DNA from: Entamoeba histolytica HM-1:IMSS | Lineage: Eukaryota; Evosea; Mastigamoebida; Endamoebidae | Reading direction: 5' to 3' | Assembly (NCBI RefSeq): GCF_000208925.1 | Contig: NW_001915003.1 | Span: 1 to 42,556, forward strand | DNA: 42,556 nucleotides | Shown: positions 10,340 through 20,619 of the stretch, piece by piece | Numbering within the stretch: position 1 is the first letter of the stretch | Layout of the letters: every line of letters begins with the position of its first letter | The notes under the pieces: generated by a model | Told to the model about the DNA's origin: nothing | The model's database searches: none | Seen by the model: only the letters and a program-made list of their open reading frames with translations | Translations under genes and position numbers: made by a program

Positions 10340-11450
10340 CCTTTGAGTCTTATAAATAAAACCAAACATGACACAGAAATCCAACATCATACAATAAAAA
10401 AGAAATGTCAATAGCAATAAATGGTATAAAAATAAATGGTATAAAAATAAATGACATAACAATGTGAAACGAAATACCAAGAAAAAATGGATTAGAAAAC
10501 GAAAGACACAAAGAAAAATAAATAAGAAATAATGTAAATACAATAATAATAAAGATTATACAAATAACAAATATAAATGGCTAACAATAAATGAGATACA
10601 AGAAAGAATAAAAAGAATAACAAGTGAATGGAAAGAAGGAGAATACGAAGAAATACTTAAAAAATATGAAGGTAAGAAATTAAAAGAAAAAAAGATTGTA
10701 TGATATTCTCCAAGAAGTATATTCAATCAAAAAGAAAAAGATAATTGAAAAAACTAAAGAAGAAATTAAAGAAAAAACAAAAGACAATGAAGAAAAAGAC
10801 ATTAAAACAAATGAAGCAGAAATTAAAAACAAAACCAAACAAAGAAATGAAAGAAAGATGTAAAATTTCAAGAATAATAAATAGCAAACAAATTATAATG
10901 AAAATACAAGAAGAAATACAACAAAACAAAGAAATAGAAAATGATAAAGAAGAAGAACAAAAAGATAAAGAAGAAATACTTGCACTGAAAAATCAAATTA
11001 CTGAATTAAAAGAAAAAGTTAAAGAATTCAGTATGAAAAGAATGGAAGAAGAACAAGCTATCTCAGAAGAAATGAAGGAAAAAGCAAAGGAAATAGTTAG
11101 GAAAGAAAATGAGAAAGAAAATACAGAAATGAAAATACAAAATAAAAAGATTCAAATGAATTATAATGAAATGAAGAAAGAAAATGAAAAATTAGAAGAA
11201 GAAAACACTAAATTATAAGGAAAAATAAATGAGATAGAAAGAAAATCATTGAAGTGAATAATACAGAATTAAAAGTCTGAAGTATCCAATCTAATAAAGA
11301 GAAAATGAAAAAAGAAACCAAAGAGTTGAAGAAGAGAAATAAGCTACTAGAACAAAATGCAAATACATTAGAAAAGAAAGTTAAAATGATAGAGAAAAAC
11401 ACTAAAGAATTGAAGAAGAAAATAAGAGATAAAGAAAAACAATAAAGCAA
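10340..11450 (+). pseudogene. second retroelement fragment, ORF1-like coiled coil
   Basis: A plus-strand remnant of the same general design as ORF1 of the element at 5157. First comes a basic, Lys/Arg/Asn-rich segment (about 10360-10540), containing a 15-bp tandem duplication of AAATGGTATAAAAAT near 10419-10449. Then follows an open stretch with WLTINEIQERIKRI and EWKEGEYEEILKKYE (about 10577-10670). After that comes a long Lys/Glu coiled coil, open from 10745 to 11218 and then broken by stops. I do not recognise a specific domain. RT and endonuclease sequences are absent, so the fragment is 3'-truncated or comes from a different element. It is much more AT-rich than the first element, consistent with greater age. 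Confidence 0.55.
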
Positions 11451-11481
11451 TTAATTAAGTATTAATAGAAATAACAAGAGA
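11449..11481 (-). repeat. partial copy of the repeat tail
   Basis: GCAATTAATTAAGTATTAAT at the left edge is identical to the left edge of the minus-strand tail at about 25404. It is followed by a looser match (AGAAATAAC). Read on the minus strand it corresponds to the CTATTAATACTTAATTAATTGC terminus. Only the terminal part is present. Confidence 0.5.
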
Positions 11482-11637
11482 AGAATTAAACAATATTTTA
11501 TTCGAACTTAATAAAAGAACAAAAAAGTAATTAAAAAAAAGCAAAACATTTACAAACTGAATTATGTTGTTGGTTGTGTCATAACTCTTTTTAACTAGAA
11601 AAACTAAAAAAAAACTAAAAAATAAACAAAGTGAAGA

Positions 11638-12297
11638 ATGCAAGGAATCAACGTTGACGTTCTTGTCTCACAAATTAATTCATTAACTTCTATATTAAAA
11701 GAAGAACAAACAAAATATGAAAATGAGCTTCAAAAATATAAAGAATGTAGAAAAGAAACTATAAATGCTATAAATAATTGGGGAAATTCACCAACTAAAG
11801 AAACAAGTTCACCTGAAAATGTAGAAATGCCACCAGAAGAACAATACAAAATGCCATTATCATGGATTATTTTAAAGAGAGTAGTACAAGGAAGAGACTG
11901 GCATTATGGTAGAACTGATAAAAAAGAAGAAAAAGGTGTTGTTTTTTCAGTTAATAAAGATGGACAAATAACAGTAAGATGGGATGATGGTGATAAAACT
12001 CATTGTAATTGGGGAAAAGATGGTAATTTTGATGTTACTGTTATAAGCAATGCACTTGATATGACACCTGTAGAACCATCAGAACAAGTTCATAAACCAA
12101 TTTCTTGGCTTATTGGAAGAAAAGTTAAAAGAGGAACTGATTGGAAATGGTCTGACCAAGACGGTGGAGAAGGAAAAACAGGTTTAGTATTATCTTCTGC
12201 TGGAAAAGGATGGATTAATGTTAAATGGGAAAGTGGAAAAGTTAATCAATATCGTTGGGGAGAAGATGATTGTCATGATGTTGAAGTCATTTTTTAA
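11638..12297 (+). CDS. tandem MIB/HERC2-domain protein
   Basis: 219 residues from the ATG at 11638. An N-terminal helical, probably coiled-coil segment (residues about 1-45) is followed by two copies of a MIB/HERC2-type beta domain. Repeat 1 (about residues 78-140) has VVQGRDWHYGRTD...VRWDDGDKTHCNWG. Repeat 2 (about 155-219) has VKRGTDWKWSDQDGGEG...VKWESGKVNQYRWGEDDCHDVEV, the better match to the family. In animals these domains sit in ubiquitin ligases (Mind bomb, HERC2) and bind protein ligands. Here there are no ankyrin repeats, RING or HECT, so an adaptor role is more likely than catalysis. It stands alone: retroelement debris lies upstream and a long AT-rich gap downstream. Codon use is normal for the window. 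The domain call is solid; the biological role is unknown. Confidence 0.85.
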   Translation: MQGINVDVLVSQINSLTSILKEEQTKYENELQKYKECRKETINAINNWGNSPTKETSSPENVEMPPEEQYKMPLSWIILKRVVQGRDWHYGRTDKKEEKGVVFSVNKDGQITVRWDDGDKTHCNWGKDGNFDVTVISNALDMTPVEPSEQVHKPISWLIGRKVKRGTDWKWSDQDGGEGKTGLVLSSAGKGWINVKWESGKVNQYRWGEDDCHDVEVIF

Positions 12298-13222
12298 TTA
12301 AAATGTTATCATCATTTAGTTTATTATTTTAAATTAACTTTTTTTTAAAAAACATCAAAAATTGAGGTAAATTTATTTAGATCTTTTTTTAAAGAAACTT
12401 TTAATTAATTTATAGATCTATAATTTAGTTACTTATTTATTTTATAGTTTAGAATAAAAATAAAACAATTTTGATAAAATGATTCTTAATTGAGAAAAAT
12501 TTTAAAATAATTAAATATTCTCTTTTATTTAAAGAAATAAAATTAAGAAAAACATTTTAATAAAAACAAATTATTCTTTAAATATAAAATTAAAAATTAT
12601 TTCAATTAAAATTTTAAATAAAAAATATTTAAAAAATTTCTAGTTAATATTTTTTAAAAGAATAAAGAAAGTATAATTATAAAGAGTAATAAATGTTATG
12701 ATTAGATTTCTTTTTATTTAAGTTTATAAATGATAATAGAAAGTTTTCATTCTAATATTTTTTAGAAATTAATAAATATGAAAATGAAGTAGATGACATT
12801 ATTTTAGAATAGACTATAAAAATATTCTAATAATCATTATTATAAATACTTTTTTTCTTCATATAAGCAAATCACTTTGAACTAAAAAAAAAATAAATAA
12901 ATTCAATAAACTTTCATATAATTAAAATTGTTAATATCATTTGTTTCTTTTATTTAATTAGACACTTTTTAATTTATATATTTTCTTTTGAGAAAAGAAT
13001 ATTTAAGTTTTAAATATTCTTTGTTTGTTGGGATAAATTTTCAGTTCAATACAATTAAATTGTTTCAAAAAACAAATTACTTTTGATAATATTTTTGATA
13101 ATAAATCACAAAAATGAAGTTAAAAAAAACAAGATAAAGCAAGGTATAAACAATGTTATAAATAACAATATATTAGAATGTATTAATTTAAATCAAAACT
13201 ATAAATTTCAAAGTCTTAAATA
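12298..13222. other. AT-rich intergenic region
   Basis: About 0.9 kb of A/T runs between the MIB/HERC2 gene and the first importin-alpha gene. I see no reading frame, RNA gene or repeat match. The last part presumably holds the promoter of the downstream gene, but I could not pick out a clear GAAC or TATA-like element. Confidence 0.6.
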
Positions 13223-14656
13223 ATGTGGAGGACAGTACGTTCATTACATGAACTATCAGAAGAAAAAGAAAAAGAAATTTCTGTATTAAGAACAAAAAGA
13301 AGAGAACAATTTTTACAAAAGAAAAGAATTGAAGATAATAATAACTTCAAAGAAGTAAATTTAGAAGATATTAATTTATTTATTAATGGAATAAAACAAA
13401 AAAGAATTGAAAGTTATAGATGTCTTGAAAGTTTATTAGAAGATAATGAAACACCATATTGTATAATTCAAGAAAGTGGAATAATTAAATTAATAATTCA
13501 AAATCTAATAGAAGAAGATGAGACAATAGTACAAAATAGTTTACAATTATTAAATGGATATATAAGTTTTCCAGAGTCAAATAAATATACAAAAGATATT
13601 ATTAAACAAGGATTTTTATCAACAATACCAAAAATAATAGAATTTAAATCACCAATAACAATTAAAAATCTATTTTATTTAATATGTAATATTATTTTTG
13701 ATTGTAATGAAGAAGACTTTAATTATACTCAAATATTTGGAACATTTAATATTTTTCAATACATTGAAAAAGTAATTAAATTAAATTATATTTATAATTT
13801 AGTTCCTTGGATGTGTAAAAATTTAGTATTAAACCAATTTGTAGATGGAGAAACAATATTAAAAGCAATTGAATTAACAACTTATTTATTACAAAAAGAT
13901 GATGATATTAATATTGCAAATGATTGTATTGAAACACTAAGATTAGGATTAAAAAGACCTGAAACAAGTCATATAGCTTCAAGTGAAACAGTTTGTAAAA
14001 GTGTAATTGCAAGAGTAGAAAGTGGAACAATTATAAGAAGAACTTGTTTTAAATATTTTTTTCAATTATGTTTTGAAGATTATATTCAAGTAATTGATTC
14101 AACAGGAATATTTAATATATTTTCATCTTATCTTTATTCTGAAGATGATGAATTAGTTAAATTATTAATTGGAGCAATTGCAAATTGTGCAACAACAGAA
14201 GATCCAAATATTATGAAAAAAATTTCTAATGATTTTATTCCTTTTGCAATTAATAAAATTTTAAATGAATTTCCAAATAATCAATTTGATGATTTATCAA
14301 GACTTTTATTTAATTCTTGTATTTGGACTGAAACTCATAACTATGAACCAACAAAAAACCTTATTTTATTATATCCTAATTATACTAAAGCAATATACGT
14401 ATCTTTAACTTCTTTTTATTCTGATGATAATCTTATTGCTTTGGGGTTAAGAGCTGTTTCTGATTTACTTATGAATATCACTGACTTAAATTTAATTGAA
14501 CAATTCACTGACTATGGATTAGATGTTTTTGTTGATGATATTCAATATAAATCAACTTCAAAACGTGTTGTTGAAAGAGCAAATAATATCTATCAATCTT
14601 GGTTTGCAATGAGTGATAGTGAAAGTGGTAGTGAATATGAAAATTACTTTTATTAA
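13223..14656 (+). CDS. importin-alpha-like protein (diverged), gene 1
   Basis: 477 residues, a typical importin-alpha length, intronless. The N-terminus has an importin-beta-binding-like basic helix (LRTKRREQFLQKKRIE, residues about 22-37). The rest is a helical solenoid compatible with armadillo repeats. It includes the recognisable GAIANCATTEDPNIMKK (about residues 318-334, equivalent to the ARM 'GNI...' turns) and a C-terminal Ser/Asp/Glu-rich tail. Importin alpha binds nuclear localisation signals and couples cargo to importin beta. Many of the conserved Trp/Asn pairs of the NLS groove are not obvious, so cargo binding may differ. The neighbour at 15521-17061 is a second member with the same IBB-like start; an interspersed repeat lies between them. 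The family call is fairly confident; strict function is not proven. Confidence 0.8.
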   Translation: MWRTVRSLHELSEEKEKEISVLRTKRREQFLQKKRIEDNNNFKEVNLEDINLFINGIKQKRIESYRCLESLLEDNETPYCIIQESGIIKLIIQNLIEEDETIVQNSLQLLNGYISFPESNKYTKDIIKQGFLSTIPKIIEFKSPITIKNLFYLICNIIFDCNEEDFNYTQIFGTFNIFQYIEKVIKLNYIYNLVPWMCKNLVLNQFVDGETILKAIELTTYLLQKDDDINIANDCIETLRLGLKRPETSHIASSETVCKSVIARVESGTIIRRTCFKYFFQLCFEDYIQVIDSTGIFNIFSSYLYSEDDELVKLLIGAIANCATTEDPNIMKKISNDFIPFAINKILNEFPNNQFDDLSRLLFNSCIWTETHNYEPTKNLILLYPNYTKAIYVSLTSFYSDDNLIALGLRAVSDLLMNITDLNLIEQFTDYGLDVFVDDIQYKSTSKRVVERANNIYQSWFAMSDSESGSEYENYFY

Positions 14657-14710
14657 ATTATTTCTTTAAAATTTTATTTTAATTTATTTCATTTTATTAA
14701 TTTTGTTTTC

Positions 14711-15151
14711 TTATTGTTGAACATTACTTATTGTAATATAAGAATTGATATTTATGAATAAAGAAATTAAGAAGTATGTATTAACCATGGGATATGATGT
14801 ACTAAAATGTGATTGAGACTAAAAGAATTTAATCATAATAATATAATGGTAATGAAACGCTTTCTTCTCTCGTTCATAAAATAAGGAAAAAGGAGGGAAT
14901 GAGATTCTTTAAAATTAAAGAAGAAAACAAACAAAGAATTAAAAAGAAGAAATAAGCAGAAAGAAGTTTGAGAAGATTTTAATAAAAAGAAATAAAGTAA
15001 AAGAAGAATGGTTTACTAATGTTACTAGAAAGACATAAAGAATAAGTTAAACAAAGAAATTACTCTTTAAAAAAAGAAGCAAAGGGATGTGATTAATATC
15101 TCCTGAAATAAGAAGGATAAATGAAAAATCTAATTAACACATAATTAACTA
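14711..15151 (+). repeat. interspersed repeat, copy B
   Basis: Second, longer copy of the 2470-2818 repeat, lying between the two importin-alpha genes. It has the same start (inverted repeat around ATTACTTATTGTAAT at about 14722-14736), the same core (AGACTAAAAG, TTAATCATAATAATATAATGGTAATGAAA in two pieces, TTCTCTCGTTCATAAAATAA) and the same end (GTGATTAATATCTCCTGAAATAAG, then AATTAACACATAATTAACTA). It carries about 80 bp more than copy A before the tail (around 15000-15085). The remainder to 15520 is AT-rich with nothing recognised. Confidence 0.75.
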
Positions 15152-15520
15152 ACGTTTGTTATATTAAATCTTATTAACATATTTTATTAAACATTTAAAA
15201 ACAAAATAAATAATATAATAAATTTATTATAAATGATATAAATAAAAAATAATTAGTAAATAATAAGTAAATAATATATTTTTCTTTTTTGAAAAGAGAA
15301 AATATCTTTTGATAATAAGTAATGAATGATAATTTTAATACACCAAAGTGATAATATTGTTTATTTTATTAATAAAGAATAAAGAATGATTCTAATTCAA
15401 AGAATATTATAGTAAAAGATTAAAGAACAATTTTTAAACAAAGAATATCAAGAACAATTTTTGGTTATATTCTTTTCTGAATTTTTTTTCTATTAAAAAG
15501 AATCAGAGAAATTTAGAATA

Positions 15521-17061
15521 ATGTCTTTTAGAAAAGAACCTAACCCTTTTGAACTTCGTCGCCAAATTCATTCTTCATTAAGAACTCAAACAAGAGAAGA
15601 ATTTCTTCAAAGAAAAAGAATTTTAGTAGAAGAAGAAATGATTGATAGTAATAGAGAAATAACACTTAAAGATTTACCTTTTATTAAGAAAGGAATTGAG
15701 TCAAATGATAATTTTATTATACTTCAATCATTAGTACAATTAAAAAAACTTATTATTATTAATCATTCATTTAATGAAATTATAAATTCATCAATTATAG
15801 ATTTTCTTATAAGTTTTGTTACATCAAATGATGTTTGTATTAGATCTTTAACTATAACATTATTAGCACAAATAGCATCAACAAATGACTTAGTACTTGT
15901 TGATAAATTAATTGAAAAAGGAGTAATGATTTGTTTTAGTTCAATATTAGAAAAACCTTATCAACTTAAATTTTCAAATTTATTTCAATCAGCAGCAATT
16001 GGATTTGGAAATATAATACTTTCAGGTGATAAATATAGACAATGTATTGATTTAGAACAATTTTTACCAAAATTTCTAAATAATTGTCAAATATTATTAG
16101 AATCATCACATGAATTACAAATTTTATCATCATTTGCACATGTTCTTATTCATATTCAACCTGAAACTTATTTATTAAAAATTGAAATAGTAAAACAAAT
16201 TGTTTTAGTATTATTAAATTTTTCTTCAATTATTGAATTAGATAATTATAAAGAATTACTTTTTAGTTTATATAAATTTATTTCATATGGAAAAGAAATA
16301 ACTCAAATGATTTGGGAAAGTCCTAATACTATTATTTTATGTAAAATGTTATTAAAAAAAAAATATGATAATTCTCAAAGTATTATTCTTAATTTAATTA
16401 TTAATTCATTTCAACAAATCCCTCAATTAATAAATAATTTTATTGATCTTCTTTCTTTAACAATTGAATCATTACCTTTTACAAATGTTACTACTATCCC
16501 TTTAAAATTATCTTTTATTATTTATTTTATAGAAAATATTAATACTCAACAATCTGTACTTTCAATTCTTCTGTCACGTCAAAAAGCATTATCTTTAATT
16601 GTAAATGAACTTCAAAATATTCTTATTGATAATGTTATTTCATCAATTCAAATTTTACATTCTCTAATTACTACTTTCATTGAAAATCAACAACTTATAA
16701 CAACTATTAATGATTATAAAATTGTTTCACTTCTTATTCAATGTACTTCTAGAAAAGGAATTAGTTCTAATTTAGAATGTTTAGAACAAATACTTGATAT
16801 TCTTATTACTTTTTGTTTCGTTTGTAGTTTTTCCTTTTTTAACTATTTTTTTTTAATACCTTTCTTTCTAAACTAACATTTAAGTATCAAATAAATATTC
16901 CTATCAATGAAGATTATGAATTTTATCCAATAGAAGAATTTGATGAAAATGGTGGACAAGTATTAATTGAACAATTAGAAATAAATTGTCCTGACCTTCA
17001 AAATAAGATTCAAAAATTAAAAGAAGTATCACGAAGAATCTCAATGAGTGATGACATTTAA
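15521..17061 (+). CDS. importin-alpha-like protein, gene 2 (two exons)
   Basis: The ATG at 15521 opens a frame that runs into non-importin sequence after residue 433. Joining 15521-16819 to 16885-17061 restores a 491-residue protein whose last 58 residues (YPIEEFDENGGQVLIEQLE...) match the importin-alpha C-terminal segment, where ECGGLEKIEQLQ-like sequence is usual. The N-terminus has an IBB-like helix (FELRRQIHSSLRTQ, then REEFLQRKRILVEEE). The body is an armadillo-like solenoid. The protein should act as an NLS receptor or adaptor with importin beta. It is a diverged paralogue of the gene at 13223. Without the intron the frame ends at 16876 in a low-complexity tail, which is the likely mis-annotation. 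The splice is inferred, not shown by transcripts. Confidence 0.8.
16820..16884 (+). other. inferred intron in importin-alpha gene 2
   Basis: 65 bp, T-rich, starting GTTTGTAG (Entamoeba 5' splice consensus GTTTGT). It contains a branch-like CTAAC at 16873-16877 and ends TTTAAG. It falls between codons (phase 0). The acceptor is AAG rather than the usual TAG. Confidence 0.72.
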
Positions 17062-17150
17062 AGAATAGATTATATCTCAAATTTATATTTTTTATTATCT
17101 TTTTTTAGAGAATTTTAGAGTTGAACTTAAAAGTTTTAGTTTATTGATTA

Positions 17151-17429
17151 ATGACTGATATTACTATCTTTACTTCTGGTTCTGGTGGAAATTTTATTCA
17201 ACATAAAACAACCCAAATGACTAGTCTTGTTTTTGCTCTTACAAGGGTTCAACCAAAAATTATTTACATTGATGTTGATGGAACTCCAGAAATGAAAGAA
17301 ATGATTAAAGAGAAAACAGGTAAATTTGGTGTTTGGCCAATTTTATTTAAAGGAGAAAAGTACATTGGTACTTTAGATGATTGTGTTGATATGAATGAAG
17401 GAGGTGAGTTAAAACCACTTCTTCAATAA
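17151..17429 (+). CDS. SH3BGR-like / glutaredoxin-fold small protein
   Basis: 92 residues. The layout is that of the thioredoxin-fold SH3BGR family: a first strand ITIFTSGSGGN, a helix, a second strand KIIYIDVDG (residues about 37-45), a helix (TPEMKEMIKEKTG), then VWPILFKGEKYIGTLDD with the cis-Pro (WP, about residue 62) and a C-terminal acidic loop before a short helix. The redox CXXC of true glutaredoxins is absent: the first loop is SGSGGN. That is normal for SH3BGR-like proteins, so the protein is likely a non-redox adaptor. A GAAC-type element (TTGAACTTA) lies at 17121-17129, 22 nt before the ATG. The function in amoebae is unknown. Confidence 0.82.
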   Translation: MTDITIFTSGSGGNFIQHKTTQMTSLVFALTRVQPKIIYIDVDGTPEMKEMIKEKTGKFGVWPILFKGEKYIGTLDDCVDMNEGGELKPLLQ

Positions 17430-17605
17430 ATAACACATTTAGTTAATAACAGATTTAAAAGTAAGATATATTTTGTTTTTTATTTTAAAATATTTTAATT
17501 AGAATAAATAAAGAATTGTTATTTAAGATAAAACAACTTTATAAAAGAAAAAAAGAAAGACGTTGGTTAGAACTAAAATATTTATTAGTGTTTTATTTAA
17601 TAAAA

Positions 17606-20494
17606 ATGACAGAACCAGATTTTAATATACTTCAAATGATTTATGAAAAGAAAAAAGCAGGAAAACCACTTTCATCAGATGATAATTATCTATTAATTAA
17701 TATTATTGATTCAGTAATGAAACCAACACAATTTTCTCATCAATTTGATACGTTAGTATTTGGAGAAAATATTCAACAAAAAGAAGAATTGTTACATGAA
17801 CAGTCATCTGTATGTAATAAATATTTAGGTCTATGTTATTATATTTGTGATTGTGATTCAAATGAGACATATTATTTTTGTGAGGAATGTAATAAAAATC
17901 TGAAAGGACATAAAAAACATTCAAAAGGAAAAACCCGATTAGATTGTCTTTGTAATTGTGGACGTTGTCAATGTAAAATAAAAGAATGTAAACATGAAAC
18001 ATGTATTCATAAAAAAAATTCATGTCCAAGACATATGAAAGTTGTTACAACAGAGTCTAGATGTAAATATTCTCAAGTAGAAATTGCAACATCACAACTA
18101 ATTATAGAATTGCTAGATTGTTTAAATTCAGGTAGATTAGCTGAAGGATTAAGAATTACAGAATATTTAACAGAAATATTTGAATCACCATCAATTTCGA
18201 GGTCAGCATATTTATTCTTAGCACAATGTGTTGTTGAAGAAAAAAATAATGATTCACAAACAGAAGACTTTAGTAGATTTTATCAAATAACTGGTTCAGG
18301 TAAAAATGCATTTGGAGTATTATGTGAATTTGCTGTTAGATTATATTCAAATGATTTAGTATTATCAAGTTCATTAATTACTCTTATTGCACAATTAGAA
18401 ACTAAAACAACATTATTGTCTCAAACACCACCAGCAAGAAATTGTTTTTTTATGGCAACATATAATTATAATTATCCTATTTCAATGGTTAATGAATTAA
18501 TTAACAAATTTTTATTTTGTTTGAATGGAAATACTGTTCATATTAGTCCACATGAAATAAATATTGATTCAATATTCGCTATTAATCATTTAATTGATAT
18601 TAAAGACAAAATTATAAAACAATTTAAAGGAAAAGAATCTCAACTCAGAAAATATTATTCTGAATTTGTTTTCTCTTTAAATTCTTTATCAAATATTTTA
18701 GAAAATAGATTTTCTTCTGATAATTATTATGAATTATATAAATGTATTATTGATGAAAGTACTATTCAAAATACATTTTCAGAAAGTTTATTTAGTTTTA
18801 CACCAAAACTTGATTTTAGTTGTACTGAAATGACATCATTATATTTATTATTACAAACTAAATTATTTAATATAACTCATATTTACTTTAATGCTTTAAT
18901 TTTAAATATGAAAGAAGTAGATCCAAAAACAAAAATATGTGATTCAATAAAAAATAGATTAGACAGTTCTCTTAGAAAAACTGATAGTAAAAATATTGTT
19001 ATTGGAACAAATCAATTAGGAATTGGAAGTAAAAATAGAGTTACTTATGCTCCTTTATTAATTCGTTGTATGGCATTTTTATTACGTTGTAGATTATTAA
19101 TTGTTACTCATCAACAAGAAACTTTTAGAAATAAAAAAATAAAACAACCAGAAAAACAAGAAACATTACTTGAATTATATACAAGAAATAAAGATTATAA
19201 AAAAGAATTTATTAATATGATGTACGAATTTGATATTATTGATTTATTTCTTAGAAATTTAAGAAATGAATTAAAGAGTACAAAAGAAATGAAAGAAGGA
19301 AAAGTGATGTGGATAATGAATTCTATGAGACTATTTTCATTTGACCCAGTATTAGGAAGAAGATTAGATTTATTCATGAAACAATTAATTTTTAGTCAAT
19401 ATGATTTTATTAGTGATGAATCTGAAAGAAAGAAACATACTGAAGAACGTTCTATCATTAAAAAATCAGAAGAAATAAAGTATGTTCCATATAAAGTAGA
19501 ATATGATAATTATTATTATTTAAATTATATTTATTTATTAGAAGAAAATAATATTGAAATGGATTTTATTGATTGTGATGAAAAATATATTACTGCTTAT
19601 TTTTTGTTATTTATTGATATTGAATTTGTTAAACCTTATATTAGAAACGCCTATGATGTTTCGAGAATTATGTTAATTGGTAATGTAAAAAACTATATTA
19701 CTGTAACAAATGATAATGTATTTTTTAGTGAAAAAGGACCACAATTAAATGGTGATGTTATTCGTATTTCACCTTTTAACTTTTCTAAATTAAAATTATT
19801 TAATCCATTTATACCTGATTTTTTAGTAGATATTTATCAAAAGAATTGGTTAAATACTTATGCGTTTTATGTTAATAACGGTATTAGTTTTGATAGAATT
19901 ATTCTTGATGATCCTGTTATTAAAATACCATTAATGAAACCAGTTATTACCAAAATGATAAATAAAATTAATATTCATAATTTACCTTCATTGTGTCCAG
20001 ATAGTGAAAAAATTGACTATTCGTCTTTAAGTAAAAAAACTTTAATCAAAAAGGTAAATCAATCTTCAAGTCAATTAATTTATTCAGATAATGGAAATCA
20101 ATTATCTTCTGCTTTAACTCAATTTTATAATCAATTTGCTATTACAATTAGATATGCCTGGATTTCTTCTCAATTTGTTCCAAGTAAAAAAGATAAAGAA
20201 GAATATGATGCACGTGTTGCTCATGACTATATTTTATGGGCTCAACTTATTGATATTAGACAAAGATTATTATCTGAATTACATATTGAATTAACTAAAA
20301 AAGAACAAACAAATAAAAAGTTGTTTGAAAATGAAAAGGCTGAACTATTTATTTCTCGACTTAATAAAGAAGAAAATGTTTTTCCTGAAAGTCAAAGAAT
20401 AAGAGGTATTTGTTTGCTATTACTTGAAAGTTGTTGTGAAATTTTAAAATATTATAAAGAAGGAAAAGTTTTTAATTTGTCTTATAAAAATTAA
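17606..20494 (+). CDS. UBR-box (N-recognin-like) large protein
   Basis: 962 residues starting at the ATG at 17606; the open frame extends upstream only through non-ATG codons. A Cys/His-rich zinc region lies at about residues 70-140 (CNKYLG, YFCEECNKNLKGHKKHSKG, CLCNCGRCQC, then further CxxxxC/H pairs). Its order resembles the UBR box of N-end-rule ubiquitin ligases, which binds basic N-terminal residues of substrates. Downstream is mostly helical sequence (for example YIRNAYDVSRI near residue 680). I see no RING or HECT domain, and the protein is about half the length of UBR1, so direct ligase activity is uncertain. Its 5' neighbour (17151) is on the same strand, 176 bp away. The UBR assignment is moderate: the spacing of the Cys/His residues should be checked with a profile. 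Confidence 0.7.
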   Translation: MTEPDFNILQMIYEKKKAGKPLSSDDNYLLINIIDSVMKPTQFSHQFDTLVFGENIQQKEELLHEQSSVCNKYLGLCYYICDCDSNETYYFCEECNKNLKGHKKHSKGKTRLDCLCNCGRCQCKIKECKHETCIHKKNSCPRHMKVVTTESRCKYSQVEIATSQLIIELLDCLNSGRLAEGLRITEYLTEIFESPSISRSAYLFLAQCVVEEKNNDSQTEDFSRFYQITGSGKNAFGVLCEFAVRLYSNDLVLSSSLITLIAQLETKTTLLSQTPPARNCFFMATYNYNYPISMVNELINKFLFCLNGNTVHISPHEINIDSIFAINHLIDIKDKIIKQFKGKESQLRKYYSEFVFSLNSLSNILENRFSSDNYYELYKCIIDESTIQNTFSESLFSFTPKLDFSCTEMTSLYLLLQTKLFNITHIYFNALILNMKEVDPKTKICDSIKNRLDSSLRKTDSKNIVIGTNQLGIGSKNRVTYAPLLIRCMAFLLRCRLLIVTHQQETFRNKKIKQPEKQETLLELYTRNKDYKKEFINMMYEFDIIDLFLRNLRNELKSTKEMKEGKVMWIMNSMRLFSFDPVLGRRLDLFMKQLIFSQYDFISDESERKKHTEERSIIKKSEEIKYVPYKVEYDNYYYLNYIYLLEENNIEMDFIDCDEKYITAYFLLFIDIEFVKPYIRNAYDVSRIMLIGNVKNYITVTNDNVFFSEKGPQLNGDVIRISPFNFSKLKLFNPFIPDFLVDIYQKNWLNTYAFYVNNGISFDRIILDDPVIKIPLMKPVITKMINKINIHNLPSLCPDSEKIDYSSLSKKTLIKKVNQSSSQLIYSDNGNQLSSALTQFYNQFAITIRYAWISSQFVPSKKDKEEYDARVAHDYILWAQLIDIRQRLLSELHIELTKKEQTNKKLFENEKAELFISRLNKEENVFPESQRIRGICLLLLESCCEILKYYKEGKVFNLSYKN

Positions 20495-20619
20495 ATATTT
20501 AATTGATATGTCATTCTTATTATTATTCTATTAATAAGAATTAATTCAATATTGAATATAGTCTAAAAAGTATTATCTAATTAACTCAATTAATAATTTT
20601 TTGTTTTTTTTTTTACTTA

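Noticed and set aside
16820..16876. C-terminal tail FCFVCSFSFFNYFF of importin-alpha gene 2
   Set aside because: It is better explained as translated intron: it starts with GTTTGT and the family-conserved C-terminus resumes after 16884.
17516..17605. N-terminal extension of the UBR-box protein
   Set aside because: The extension starts at TTG; the first ATG in frame is at 17606, and eukaryotic initiation at TTG is unlikely.
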